A stretch of 38,115 nt of DNA from Bacteroidota bacterium (GTDB taxonomy: Bacteria > Bacteroidota > Bacteroidia > Flavobacteriales > Flavobacteriaceae): contig JAJRPL010000222.1 of NCBI GenBank assembly GCA_024280815.1, forward strand, positions 1-38,115, read 5' to 3'. The first letter of the stretch is position 1, and the number at the start of each line of letters is the position of its first letter. Below are positions 7,615 through 16,907 of this stretch, one piece after another. The notes under the pieces are model-generated. The model saw nothing but the letters and a program-made list of their open reading frames with translations, was not told the origin of the DNA and ran no database searches. The position numbers and the translations under genes are program-made.

Positions 7615-8319
7615 TTATGCTTCTATGGTAAAATCATCAGTATTACAATACAAGAATGAGTAAATAAAAAAATCAGGTCTATTGGTAGCTAATTTTCTAA
7701 CAATTTCTAAAATAGGACTGCCTTTAGAAATACTTAATCTTTTTGCTACTTTTTCTGAAGCTGTAACTGCTCTAAATTTTTGAATAACTCCAGTGATTTC
7801 TATATCATGATTTATCAATAAAGTGTCAAACAATGAATTGTGAACAAATGGTTTTGAGCAAAAAGTTTTCATGCCAATATTAGGAATATAAGTTTTTTCA
7901 AACATGATTGGTTTTTTATCTATTGTTCGTGTTCTTGAAAAAACAATACACTTAGCAGAGACTTCCTCAGTAGTTAAATTCCAATAAAAATTTTCTCTCC
8001 AATTTTCTATTCTGGGTTTTTTTACAAGTTCGGTGTCAATTTTAATTTCTTTACCTTTCATTACTTCCGTAAACCCCTTCTTAGAAAGCAATTCGTAACT
8101 CTTCCTTTTACCTTCTACAATACTTCCTTTTCCTTGTTGACGGCTAATCAATCCTTCATTTTCCAGATCTTTTAGAGCATGTCTAATGGTCATACGAGAA
8201 AGTCCGTATTGTTTAGAAAGTTTATTCTCAGAGGGAAGCAGGTCTCCTTTGATATATTCACCTTTAATTATCTTTTTCTTAAGTTCTTTTTGAACTTTAA
8301 CATAGCCTATTTGGGTCAT
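7615..8319 (-). CDS. GntR/HutC-family transcriptional regulator (wHTH + UTRA)
   Basis: A 234-residue repressor. Residues about 1-70 are a GntR winged helix (GDLLPSENKLSKQYGLSRMTIRHALKDLENEGLI, then the QQGKGS wing). Residues about 90-230 are a UTRA effector domain (FSRTRTIDKKPIMFEKTYIP; SPILEIVRKL). UTRA domains of this family typically bind sugar phosphates, histidine-pathway acids or similar small ligands. It heads the catabolic operon and lies directly behind a promoter whose -33 element is covered by a palindrome with core GTATATAC. This core fits the GT-N-TA-N-AC signature of HutC-type regulators. The same site recurs before the ECF sigma gene and the 13.5-kb operon, so it is probably the local repressor of the whole locus, with autoregulation. 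Confidence 0.93.
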   Translation of the reverse strand: MTQIGYVKVQKELKKKIIKGEYIKGDLLPSENKLSKQYGLSRMTIRHALKDLENEGLISRQQGKGSIVEGKRKSYELLSKKGFTEVMKGKEIKIDTELVKKPRIENWRENFYWNLTTEEVSAKCIVFSRTRTIDKKPIMFEKTYIPNIGMKTFCSKPFVHNSLFDTLLINHDIEITGVIQKFRAVTASEKVAKRLSISKGSPILEIVRKLATNRPDFFIYSFLYCNTDDFTIEA

Positions 8320-8346
8320 TTCTATCTAAAAAATATGATTAAAATA

Positions 8347-8381
8347 CAAAAATACATTAAAAAACTTGTATATACAAGTTT
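8347..8381 (-). promoter_or_regulatory. gntR promoter with overlapping GntR operator (site 1)
   Basis: A perfect 20-bp palindrome spans 8362-8381 (core CTTGTATATACAAG at 8365-8378). On the minus strand its TTG (8377-8375) is the -33 element, and TATTTTTG (8354-8347), 20 nt further on, matches TAnnTTTG. The gntR start codon follows at 8319. A protein on the palindrome would block sigma contact, consistent with autorepression. Sites 2 and 3 share the same geometry. Confidence 0.8.
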
Positions 8382-8387
8382 GATTTT

Positions 8388-8420
8388 AAAAGGCTGATCC
8401 ACACAATGAATCAGCCTTTT
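8388..8420 (-). terminator. Terminator between the large GH16 gene and gntR
   Basis: AAAAGGCTGAT (8388-8398) and ATCAGCCTTTT (8410-8420) pair over 11 bp with an 11-nt loop, 28 nt after the GH16 stop codon. On the minus strand the stem ends in U-rich sequence. It separates the GH16 transcript from the gntR promoter. Confidence 0.8.
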
Positions 8421-8447
8421 TGTTGTATTTTTTTTATGATTTAAATA

Positions 8448-11036
8448 TTAATTCTTAATGATTTTATGATTAGATTGATAATCACCAGCTTCAAAATTAA
8501 GTGTATATATTCCCGAAGCATGATTTGATAAATCAATAGGATAAGTAAATACACCATCTTTTTTTTGTAGCTTCAAATCCTTAATTTGTCGACCGTCAAT
8601 AGAAAATATTTTGATAGATGCTTCTCCACTATAGGTAGAAGAAAATCTAAAATTAAAGAGACCTGAACTAGGGTTTGGGTAGATAGAACTCTTACTCTCA
8701 ATCAAAGTTGTTTTAGATACTGCTGATTTTGAGGCTGTAAAAGTAAAAGTTTTATTTGTCCAAGTTCCAGCTGAAGAAGTGTTATTATATAATACTGTCC
8801 AGTTAGACCCATTATTAGACCCTTCACATTTAAATCCTTTTAAATTACTCCAAGATTTTTTTTGAATATTAATTTTTGTAGGAGAAATTTTATTTAATCC
8901 AAAATCAAGCAATATATGTTTTGGAGTTTGATCTCCAATCCAAAGACCGTTAGGGCCGCTTAAATCACCATCGAAAGCTTTGTAACTATCACTTCCAAAA
9001 CTACCACTTACTGTTACTCCAGATCCTGAAGTGTTTGAACTAAGGTTTGTTTGAGGGTAATTGGTAGAGCCTGCTAGCCAGCTCAATTCTAACATTTTAT
9101 GATTAGAAGCATTGGTAACTGTATATTTTAAATATCTATAACCTGAGTCACCACCGCCACCGTTATTAGTTACTGTAATTGGTCTTTTAATTTTGTTGTG
9201 AATTTTATTTCTCCAATCACCATTTGAGGTTGTAATGATATTCTGATACATATAGTTGCTTCCTACAGGTATATTACTAGGGATGGTAAATGTTAAATCT
9301 ACCGTTCCAGAACCTACATTTACACTTTTTGAAGCACCAGCATACCATGTCCAAGGAGCTTTATCTAAATGTAAGGAGGTTTGTATAGAACGAGCAGAAG
9401 ATGCTTTATAAGCAACTGACACTGTTACAGTTTGTCCAGGTTTAATACTTGAAGAACTAGATATTGAAGTAATTTCGTCTGTACCTCCACTATTATTGCT
9501 TACCGTAATTGGTCTTTTAATTTTGTTGTGAATTTTACTTCTCCAATCACCATTTGAGGTTGTAATGATATTCTGATACATATAGTTGCTTCCTACAGGT
9601 ATATTACTAGGGATGGTAAATGTTAAATCTACCGTTCCAGAACCTGCATTTACACTTTTTGAAGCACCAGCATACCATGTCCAAGGAGCTTTATCTAAAT
9701 GTAAAGAGGTTTGTATAGAACGAGCAGAAGATGCTTTATAAGCAACTGACACTGTTACAGTTTGTCCAGGTTTAATACTTGAAGAACTAGATATTGAAGT
9801 AATTTCGTCTGTACCTCCACTATTATTGCTTACCGTAATTGGGAATTGATTTTTGTCATGTAATCTTTCGTTCCAGCCCCCATTAGTTTTAGTGATAATA
9901 GTTTGATACTGGTATTTAGTACCTAGAGGTGTACTGCTAGGTGCTGTAAAGGTCAAGTTTACAGTGCCAGAGCCAGTACTCACATTTTTAGAAGCACTCA
10001 CAATTTCAGTCCATGGAGCTTCACCTAATTGTAATGTTGTTTTTATTTTACGACTGGTAGATGCTTTGTACTTAACAGCTACAGTTACACTTTGACCTGG
10101 GTTAATCGTTGTAGGACCAGATGTAGAGATAATTTCGTCTGTACCACTACTATTGCCTTTTTCATAAATACGTAAATAATCAACTTCTAAAGTAGCAGGG
10201 AAAGCATTTTTATCATCAGCAGGGCCTGGCCATCCGCCTCCTGCAGCTAAATTAATAAGAACATTTGCAGGTTTTGAATCTCCCCAACCAGTACTAGGGT
10301 TGTTAATAGGATAAGATACCGTACGGATAAGATTATTGTCAAGATAAAATTTCACCTGAGTACTGGTCCATTCACATGCCCAGATATGATAACCTGAACT
10401 TAAAGAGCTTCCTTTAGCTGATCCAAATGCGTTGTCGCCACTGTTACTAAAGTGAACGTTATTATGATAAACTAAAGGTGTCCAGTTAGGAGCTAAACTG
10501 CTGTCATATTCGTTATTTACCACTTCTACAATATCAATTTCAGCTTTTGTCCCTCCCTTTTCTCTATACAACCAAAAAGCTGGCCATAAGGCTTTTCCAT
10601 CAGGAATTTTCATACGTGTTTCAAAATAATATGATTTTGAAGCCGTAGGTTTATAGGTGTTTTTAGACCGTAAACAGCCTGATGTAATTTCTCTGTTTGA
10701 ACCCCCTGGATAATCAGGCTTACCATTTCCATTGAGGTCATTGTTAAATCTGGCTATTATTTTTAAATGGTTTGAGGCAAAAGCATAGTTATTGCTAGTA
10801 AAGGCAGTATATTTTTGCCATTCTGCAGCGTTAGCCCAAGGGTTGTTAGGGTTTTTACTTCCCCAAAAAAGCCCCCAGTCGTAATTGTTTTGCAGGTCAG
10901 TTACATTTTTAATAGAGCCTGAAGTACCAAAGTTGTGATTTAAAACTGTGGTATAACCTGATGGGGCTTGAGCAGAAATATTACTACTCAAAAGAAAAAA
11001 TAATAATAATGTTGATACTTGTAATAATTTTTTCAT
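8448..11036 (-). CDS. Secreted modular GH16 endoglycanase with Ig-like repeats, CBM32-like module and type IX sorting tail
   Basis: An 862-residue extracellular depolymerase. Residues 1-22 are a signal peptide ending SNISAQ. Residues about 27-293 form a GH16 jelly roll with catalytic E166-I-D168-I-V-E171 and the terminal LEVDYLRIYE strand. Three beta-sandwich repeats of about 110 residues (about 298-625; each begins near DEI.S and contains a PGQ[ST]VTV motif) follow. The last two repeats are almost identical in protein and DNA. A module at about 635-770 (YKAFDGDLSGPNGLWIG; ILLDFG) resembles F5/8-type CBM32. The end (about 782-862; SIYPNPSSGLFNF, KIIKN) is a Por/type IX secretion domain. The GH16 subfamily is undetermined; laminarin-, mixed-glucan- or galactan-type activity is possible. 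It is monocistronic, bounded by a terminator. Confidence 0.9.
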   Translation of the reverse strand: MKKLLQVSTLLLFFLLSSNISAQAPSGYTTVLNHNFGTSGSIKNVTDLQNNYDWGLFWGSKNPNNPWANAAEWQKYTAFTSNNYAFASNHLKIIARFNNDLNGNGKPDYPGGSNREITSGCLRSKNTYKPTASKSYYFETRMKIPDGKALWPAFWLYREKGGTKAEIDIVEVVNNEYDSSLAPNWTPLVYHNNVHFSNSGDNAFGSAKGSSLSSGYHIWACEWTSTQVKFYLDNNLIRTVSYPINNPSTGWGDSKPANVLINLAAGGGWPGPADDKNAFPATLEVDYLRIYEKGNSSGTDEIISTSGPTTINPGQSVTVAVKYKASTSRKIKTTLQLGEAPWTEIVSASKNVSTGSGTVNLTFTAPSSTPLGTKYQYQTIITKTNGGWNERLHDKNQFPITVSNNSGGTDEITSISSSSSIKPGQTVTVSVAYKASSARSIQTSLHLDKAPWTWYAGASKSVNAGSGTVDLTFTIPSNIPVGSNYMYQNIITTSNGDWRSKIHNKIKRPITVSNNSGGTDEITSISSSSSIKPGQTVTVSVAYKASSARSIQTSLHLDKAPWTWYAGASKSVNVGSGTVDLTFTIPSNIPVGSNYMYQNIITTSNGDWRNKIHNKIKRPITVTNNGGGGDSGYRYLKYTVTNASNHKMLELSWLAGSTNYPQTNLSSNTSGSGVTVSGSFGSDSYKAFDGDLSGPNGLWIGDQTPKHILLDFGLNKISPTKINIQKKSWSNLKGFKCEGSNNGSNWTVLYNNTSSAGTWTNKTFTFTASKSAVSKTTLIESKSSIYPNPSSGLFNFRFSSTYSGEASIKIFSIDGRQIKDLKLQKKDGVFTYPIDLSNHASGIYTLNFEAGDYQSNHKIIKN
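9171..9830 (-). repeat. Two tandem 330-bp repeats inside the GH16 gene
   Basis: The segments 9171-9500 and 9501-9830 match with only a few substitutions (for example in the ATTTTATTT/ATTTTACTT and ACATTTACA/GCATTTACA stretches). They are in phase and encode the second and third Ig-like domains. A third, clearly diverged unit follows from 9831. The near identity points to recent duplication or gene conversion, and copy number may vary between strains. Confidence 0.9.
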
Positions 11037-11332
11037 AATGTTAAGATTTAATTAATATTAAAAAATTTATTCAGTTTAAATTTAAGCCATTGGGTCTTTT
11101 GTTTTAACTAAAAAAATAGGAGTTATTTAATCTTAATAATCTTAATGCAAAAAACTTACAACTTCATAAATGAAGTAATATGTGCATTTTTAAAGTTTAA
11201 TCAGGTAAGTAAAAAGGGATAAGATAAATAGATTTAGCTTTGATTTGAAGTTTGAGTAATGTTATAATCATGCGTTATATTTTTTAGTAAATATTAAAAT
11301 TTACAACCTATTTTATTAATAAGTTTTCAAAA

Positions 11333-11365
11333 TAAGTACACCTGAAAAGGTAAATACCCTATATA
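11333..11365 (+). repeat. Left arm of a perfect 33-bp inverted repeat flanking the ECF sigma gene
   Basis: The 33 bases starting TAAGTACACCTG and ending ACCCTATATA are repeated exactly in reverse complement at 12254-12286. Each arm contains the sub-palindromes ACCTGAAAAGGT and GGTAAATACC. This arm is 191 nt upstream of the sigma-factor promoter. The surrounding 11037-11555 intergenic stretch has otherwise only small hairpins (for example ACTTCA/TGAAGT at 11161-11176) and no gene that I can support. Confidence 0.95.
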
Positions 11366-11555
11366 AAAAGAAATAAAAAATTAAATTCTATTTGTTTTGA
11401 CCTAAATTATTAACTTGAATAATCATAAAATTAGTTCTTAAAAAAATATACCAATATGTTTAATTTCTTGGCTGATTATAATTCTGTATAAACATTTTTT
11501 TACTAAACTATATCACATACACAAAAGGTGTGTAAATTTGAATCAGACAATAAAA

Positions 11556-11588
11556 AATTTGTATATACAAGTTAATTTATTAAGTTTG
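11556..11588 (+). promoter_or_regulatory. ECF sigma-gene promoter with GntR operator (site 2)
   Basis: AATTTGTATATACAAGTT (11556-11573) differs from the site 1 18-mer by one base and keeps the GTATATAC core. Its TTG (11559-11561) is the -33 element. TAAGTTTG (11581-11588) is the -7 box after a 19-nt spacer. The sigma start codon follows at 11619. This implies that synthesis of the ECF sigma factor is itself controlled by the GntR protein. Confidence 0.75.
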
Positions 11589-11618
11589 TAATTCAAATAT
11601 TTATTTTTTTTGTATAGA

Positions 11619-12200
11619 ATGTCAAATTTTGAAGTAAAATCAACGGAGTATCAATTTAATCAGTTTAAAAAAGGAGACGAAAGAAGTTTTGAGTTTTTTT
11701 TTAAACGTGATTATAATTCTATTGTTGGTTTTTGCATGCATTTTTTGGGAGATATAGATAAATCAAAAAGTATAGCTCAAGATTCATTTATTAAACTTTG
11801 GCAAAATAAAGAGAAAGTAAATTCTTTTAATGGTATTAAGTCATTTCTTTATGTTGCAGCTAAAACGGGATGTCTTAATGTTTTAAGGCATGAAAAGATA
11901 GTTGCTAAATATAAAGACTCTAAGCTAAATAGATTAGAACATCAATTAAAATTAGATGTTTTAAGATCTGTCCAAGTCGATTCATTAATGTTGTCTGAAT
12001 TAGAAGAGTTGATTAAGACTTCAGTAGATGAATTGCCAGAAAAATGTAAAGATGTTTTTATAAAAAAAAGAATAGAGTTAAAGAAAAATAAAGAAATTGC
12101 AGAAGAACTTCATATTTCTGTCAAGGCAGTTGAAGCAAATATGACTAGAGCATTAAAGAAACTGAGAGTTAAGCTGTCAGTTTATATGGCAAGCTTCTAG
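11619..12200 (+). CDS. ECF RNA polymerase sigma factor, FecI-like (Bacteroidota expansion type)
   Basis: A 193-residue ECF sigma factor. Region 2 lies at about 20-90 (FFFKRDYNSIVGF, then IAQDSFIKLWQNKEK). Region 4 is a C-terminal helix-turn-helix (about 125-180; LPEKCKDVFIKKRI, NKEIAEELHISVKAVEANMTRALKKL). It should direct transcription of the adjacent SusC/SusD genes once released by FecR. I use the ATG at 11619; an in-frame TTG at 11610 would add three residues and is less likely. It is followed by fecR, but the 114-nt gap holds the right arm of the 33-bp inverted repeat, so the sigma gene and its promoter are enclosed in the repeat pair. Confidence 0.93.
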   Translation: MSNFEVKSTEYQFNQFKKGDERSFEFFFKRDYNSIVGFCMHFLGDIDKSKSIAQDSFIKLWQNKEKVNSFNGIKSFLYVAAKTGCLNVLRHEKIVAKYKDSKLNRLEHQLKLDVLRSVQVDSLMLSELEELIKTSVDELPEKCKDVFIKKRIELKKNKEIAEELHISVKAVEANMTRALKKLRVKLSVYMASF

Positions 12201-12253
12201 TTTTATATTATTATACCCCGCATTTAATATTCAAACAAATTATTCCAATCTAC

Positions 12254-12286
12254 TATATAGGGTATTTACCTTTTCAGGTGTACTTA
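12254..12286 (-). repeat. Right arm of the 33-bp inverted repeat
   Basis: The exact reverse complement of 11333-11365, located 53 nt after the sigma stop codon and 28 nt before the fecR start codon. The pair encloses a 954-bp segment carrying the GntR operator, the promoter and the whole sigma gene. A perfect match over 33 bp is well beyond what a terminator or chance would give between distant positions. Confidence 0.95.
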
Positions 12287-12314
12287 CTCTAGGATAGTTA
12301 CAATATACAATTAT

Positions 12315-13436
12315 ATGAACTATAAATTGATAGAGAAATATATTCAAGGAAAGGCAACTGAAGAGGAGGTTAAAGCTATTTTAAAAGCTACTTTAGAATC
12401 TCCAAAATTCAAAGCTGAATTGATGGAAAGAATCAAAATAAATGCCTTAACAAGTGAGCAGGAATTGGATTTTGATGAGTCATGGCTTACATTTAAAAAT
12501 AAGAAGAAGTCATTAAATAAAAAAAACAATATACAACTAGCATTAAGAATTGCCGCTGTTCTTGTTATTGCGTTGTTTGTTGGATCATACTTTTTCAACT
12601 CGAATGAGAATATAAATTATGAAGATAAAATAGTTCTTGAATTAAGTAATGGAACCAAAAAGATTATCAATACTTCAAACAGTTCAAAAATTGTAAATGC
12701 TGAGGGAGAGATTGTTGGTGAGCAAATTGACAGTAAAATTATTTTTTTAGATAGTGATATTAATGCTGGTGAGATTCAATATAACACATTAAGTGTGCCT
12801 TTTGGAAAAAGATTTCAGGTTGAATTTTCTGATGGATCTGTAGCGTATTTAAATTCAGGTACTAATATTAAGTTTCCAGTCCAATTTAAAGAAGGGAAAC
12901 CAAGAAAGGTCTTTCTTGATGGAGAGGCGTATTTTGATATTACTAAAGATAAAAAGCATTCATTTATTGTTAGCACGAATTCATTAAATACAAAAGTCTA
13001 CGGTACAAAATTTAACGTATCTTCTTATAAATCAGATGCGAAAAATGAAATTGTTTTGGTTGAAGGCAAAGTTGGTGTTTATAAAAACAGATCAACTTCT
13101 AATAATTCTAGTATGACTTATTTAAAGCCTAATCAAATGGCCTTTTTGAATAGTGAAGCATCAAAAATTAAGATAAGTAATGTTAACCCTAAAGATTATA
13201 CATCATGGATTAAAGGTGAATTGGTGTTTAACGATTTGCCTTTTTCAGATATTTTAAGAAAGTTAGAAAGACATTATAATGTAACAATAGACAATAAGTA
13301 TACTGCATTAAATAACATTCGTTTTACAGGTAATTTTGATATTGAATCTATTGATCAAGTATTAAAATCTTTTAGTAATTACAGAAAATTTAATTATAAA
13401 ATAAATAATAATCAAATTAGTATTAACTCAAATTAA
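12315..13436 (+). CDS. FecR-family anti-sigma factor
   Basis: A 373-residue inner-membrane anti-sigma protein. The N-terminal cytoplasmic part (about 1-70) should bind the sigma factor. One transmembrane segment spans about 74-94. The periplasmic FecR domain (about 155-260) shows FGKRFQVEFSDGSVAYLNSG, RKVFLDGEAYFDI, FIVSTNSLNTKVYGTKFNV and VLVEGKV. A C-terminal DUF4974-type domain (about 298-370; ELVFNDLPFSDILRKLERHYNV) follows. It should receive the signal from the STN domain of the adjacent SusC. Its gene follows the sigma gene and precedes susC, the standard trans-envelope signalling arrangement. Confidence 0.95.
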   Translation: MNYKLIEKYIQGKATEEEVKAILKATLESPKFKAELMERIKINALTSEQELDFDESWLTFKNKKKSLNKKNNIQLALRIAAVLVIALFVGSYFFNSNENINYEDKIVLELSNGTKKIINTSNSSKIVNAEGEIVGEQIDSKIIFLDSDINAGEIQYNTLSVPFGKRFQVEFSDGSVAYLNSGTNIKFPVQFKEGKPRKVFLDGEAYFDITKDKKHSFIVSTNSLNTKVYGTKFNVSSYKSDAKNEIVLVEGKVGVYKNRSTSNNSSMTYLKPNQMAFLNSEASKIKISNVNPKDYTSWIKGELVFNDLPFSDILRKLERHYNVTIDNKYTALNNIRFTGNFDIESIDQVLKSFSNYRKFNYKINNNQISINSN

Positions 13437-13487
13437 CCCCTTAAATATTATATGAAAAAAACAATCTTATAAACAAACCCAAAAAAA

Positions 13488-13514
13488 GCAGGAAATGCTA
13501 CGAACATTCCCTGC
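13488..13514 (+). other. Stem-loop in the fecR-susC intergenic leader
   Basis: GCAGGAAATG (13488-13497) and CATTCCCTGC (13505-13514) pair over 10 positions with one mismatch and a 7-nt loop. No U tract follows. It could be a leader structure or partial attenuator upstream of susC. I see no second structure that would prove it. Confidence 0.4.
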
Positions 13515-13563
13515 GACTAGTCATTTTAAAAATTTTAGTAACCTTTAAAATTATTACAAAAAT

Positions 13564-16500
13564 ATGATAAATAATTTAAATTTATCCGTAAAGTTAACAC
13601 CTATACTTAAATTAAGTTTAAAAATGAAACTAACTTTTATTTTAGTGTTTTTAAGTTTCCTAAATATAGGGGCTACAAGTATTTATTCTCAAAATACAAA
13701 ATTCACTTTAGATTTAAAAGATGTAACTGTTGAAGAAGTTTTTAACCAAATTAAAAACAATTCAGAGTTTAAGATTTTACATGCTACAGATGAAATTGAC
13801 CTTCAACGCTTAGTATCTATAAGCGTAAAACAACAAAGAGTTGAAATGATTCTCAAGCAATTGTTTTCTTCTACTCATATTACTTATAAGGTAGTTGACA
13901 AGCAAATTGTATTGAGTCTACAAAAAGAATCATCAATACCTATAGTATCTAAAAAAGTAGAAATGGATGGCCAAATTATGGCTGTACAAAACACAGTGAC
14001 AGGAACTGTTTCTGATGCTAATGGGCCTTTGCCTGGGGTGAATGTTGTTATTCAAGGTACTACTACAGGTACTACTACTGATTTTGATGGTAAATATAGT
14101 CTTGTTGCAGATAAAGGTAATATTCTTGTATTTTCATTTATAGGAATGGCTACTCAAACAGTTACAGTAGGAGATTCTAATACTATTGATGTTGTATTAG
14201 TCGAAAATGCTGATAGTTTAGAAGAAGTTGTTATTATCGGGTATGGTAAATCAGTTAAAAAATCTGATTTGACTGGAGCTGTTTCAGTGGTAGGTGTTAA
14301 AGATATAGAAAAAACACCTTTATTAAACGTTGATCAAGCCTTACAAGGTAGAGCTTCAGGAGTTAACCTTACACAAGCCTCTGGAGCACCAGGTGCGGGA
14401 TATAAAATTCGTGTTAGAGGTAGTAACTCTATTACGGGTAATAATGACCCGCTAGTTGTAGTAGATGGATTGATTGATGTAGGTATGAATTCTGTAAATC
14501 CTTCAGATATTCAATCTATATCTGTATTAAAAGATGCAAGTTCTACAGCAATTTATGGTAATAGAGGTGCGAATGGGGTAATTATTATTACAACTAAAAA
14601 AGGATCTGAAGGAAAATCAACAGTTGAATTTGGTTCTTATATAAGTTTCTCAAATCCAACAAATAAAATAGATTTATTAAGTCCTGCTGAATTTATACAA
14701 TTTGCTAATACAAAAAATGAAGGAGCAGGAGAAGGCCTTATAACTGAGTTTGATACACAAGAAAAAATAGATAATTTAATAGCTAATTCTGTCGATTATC
14801 AAGATGAACTGTATAGAAATGCAGTTGCTCAAAACTATCAATTATCATTTAGAGGAGGGTCAGAAAAGATGAGTTATTTTGTTTCTGGGAACTATTTAGA
14901 TCAAGAAGGACTGGCAATAAATTCAAACTTTAAAAGATATGCTTTAAGAGCTAATATCAATGCTGATATTTCAGACAAACTAAGTGTAGTTACTTCTGTT
15001 AATCTTCAAAGAACAAATGGAATGAATAACAACCCAAGGTTTGGAGAAAAATTAGGTATTGGTGCAGTAGGGTTTGACCCAGTAACACCAATTTTAGATG
15101 CAAATGGTAAATACAATAATATTACAAATGTTTTAGGTGGGGTACAAAGTTCTGTTATTATAAACCCAGTCTTTTTAGCAAAAGAATCAAGATTTGAATC
15201 TGTAGGAGATAGAGTACAGGCTAATCTTAGTTTAAATTATAAATTGGCTAAGAGTCTTGATTTTAATGTAAGTGGAGGTGTTAATAACGGCAAGTTTTTA
15301 AGAAATGACTTTAGCCCTGCAGGATCTGGAATTGGCTCACCTATAAGAGCTGCTCAAGGGAGTGTAAACCGTACACGATGGCAATATGCATTTAAACTTG
15401 CTTATGATAATACATTTAATGAAAAGCACAACTTATCTCTTACTGCAATTGCTGAAAATAGAGGTGAACAACAAAGAGGTTTTAATGCGACAGGCGTAGG
15501 GTTCTTTACTAATTTAGGTGCTTATAATTTAGGTGTTGCTGATACACAAACGATTGGTAGTAGTTTTTCAACACGCCAATTAAGATCCGTTATAGGTAGA
15601 GCTATTTATAATTATGATTCTAGATATTTGGTTACAGCATCTGTTAGACATGATCAAACTAGTGTTTTCCCAAAGAATCAGAAAGCTGTGTTCTCTTCTT
15701 TTGCATTGGGTTGGAATATCAATAATGAAGCTTTTTTTAATTCTTAAACTATTAGTTTGTTTAGACTTAGAGCTGGATGGGGGCAAACTGGTAATGAAAG
15801 AGTTCCATCTGATGCAGCACTTGATTTATTAAGAAATAACCCATGGATACCAAATGGAGGTGACGTAGGTACCCCAACTGTATTACCTGGAAGGAGACTT
15901 GCAAATCCAGATTTAACATGGGAGACTACAACACAAGCAAATGTTGGGTTTGATTTAGGAATTATCAATAATAAATTCAATTTGTCGTTTGAATATTATA
16001 TTAAAAATACTGAAGATTTATTACTTGCAAAAACAGTTGCAGGTTTTACAGGAAAACAATTTCAGATGGTGAATGCCGGAGAAGTTGAGAATAAAGGTAT
16101 TGATATTTCTCTATCTGGCACACCAGTTAGAACTGATAATTTTTCATGGGATTTTAATGTAAATTTCTCAAAAAACAAAAATAAAGTTCTTTCATTGGTT
16201 GATGGTTTAGATGAAATATTTCCTAATATCAGAATAGGTACTGGTAATGATTTAGCACCTTCTATTGTTAAAGTAGGTGAGCCTGTTGGTTCATTCTATG
16301 GTTTTGTTTATGAGGGCGTAGATGCAGCTACAGGTAATGCAATTTATGCAGATGAAAGGCAAATTATTGGAGATCCTAACACTGATTATACGTATGGTAT
16401 TAATAATACAATATCATATAAAGGAATTGATTTAAATTTCTTTATTCAAGGCGTTCAAGGCAATGATATTTTTAATGCTACACGTTCTCAATTAATTGGG

Positions 16501-16896
16501 CGTTCAGGTAGAATTCCGTTTGGTCTTTCTTCAGAGATTAGAAATACATGGACAGCAACCAATACATCAGCTCCACTTCCTTCATTGAATGCAAACAACA
16601 CTCAGTTGTTGTCTTCTGAATTTGTTGAAGATGGTTCTTTTTTAAGATTAAAGAATATTTCTTTAGGTTATACATTAAAAGATTCAAATGCGTTGAAATC
16701 TATTGGAGGTGAATCATTACGCTTTTATATAAGTGGACAAAACTTAATTACACTAACAGATTATTCGGGTATTGACCCAGAGATAAGTACAGGTAGTGGA
16801 TTTGATGGTAGTTTTAATGATGGTGCAGCTGGAATAGATACTGGTGCTTATCCAATATCAAAGACTTTTACTGTAGGTTTAAACTTTAAATTTTAA
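13564..16896 (+). pseudogene. susC: SusC/RagA-family TonB-dependent transducer, interrupted by an in-frame stop
   Basis: An outer-membrane oligosaccharide importer that pairs with SusD. The signal region is followed by an STN domain (about 47-115), which links it to FecR/FecI. A CarboxypepD_reg-like domain (about 147-225; VTGTVSDANGPLPGVNV) follows, then the conserved EEVVIIGYGK segment, the plug (about 235-345; RVRGSNSITGNNDPLVVVDG) and the barrel. The reading frame runs 1110 codons, normal for the family, but codon 728 (15745-15747) is TAA. On both sides the same frame encodes barrel sequence (NNEAFFNS, stop, TISLFRLRAGWGQTGNE). Relatives often have a Lys-Thr-like pair here, so one AAA to TAA change explains it. 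Nonsense mutation, readthrough or sequencing error are all possible. The downstream susD looks intact. Confidence 0.85.
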
Positions 16897-16907
16897 TATA
16901 AAATATA

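Noticed and set aside
8448..9840. CRISPR-like or phase-variable repeat array
   Set aside because: The repeats are 330 bp, in frame and domain-sized within a GH16 gene; there are no short direct repeats with unique spacers anywhere in the window.
15580..15980. Small reading frames on both strands around the susC stop
   Set aside because: They overlap well-conserved SusC barrel sequence in another frame and have no recognisable features.
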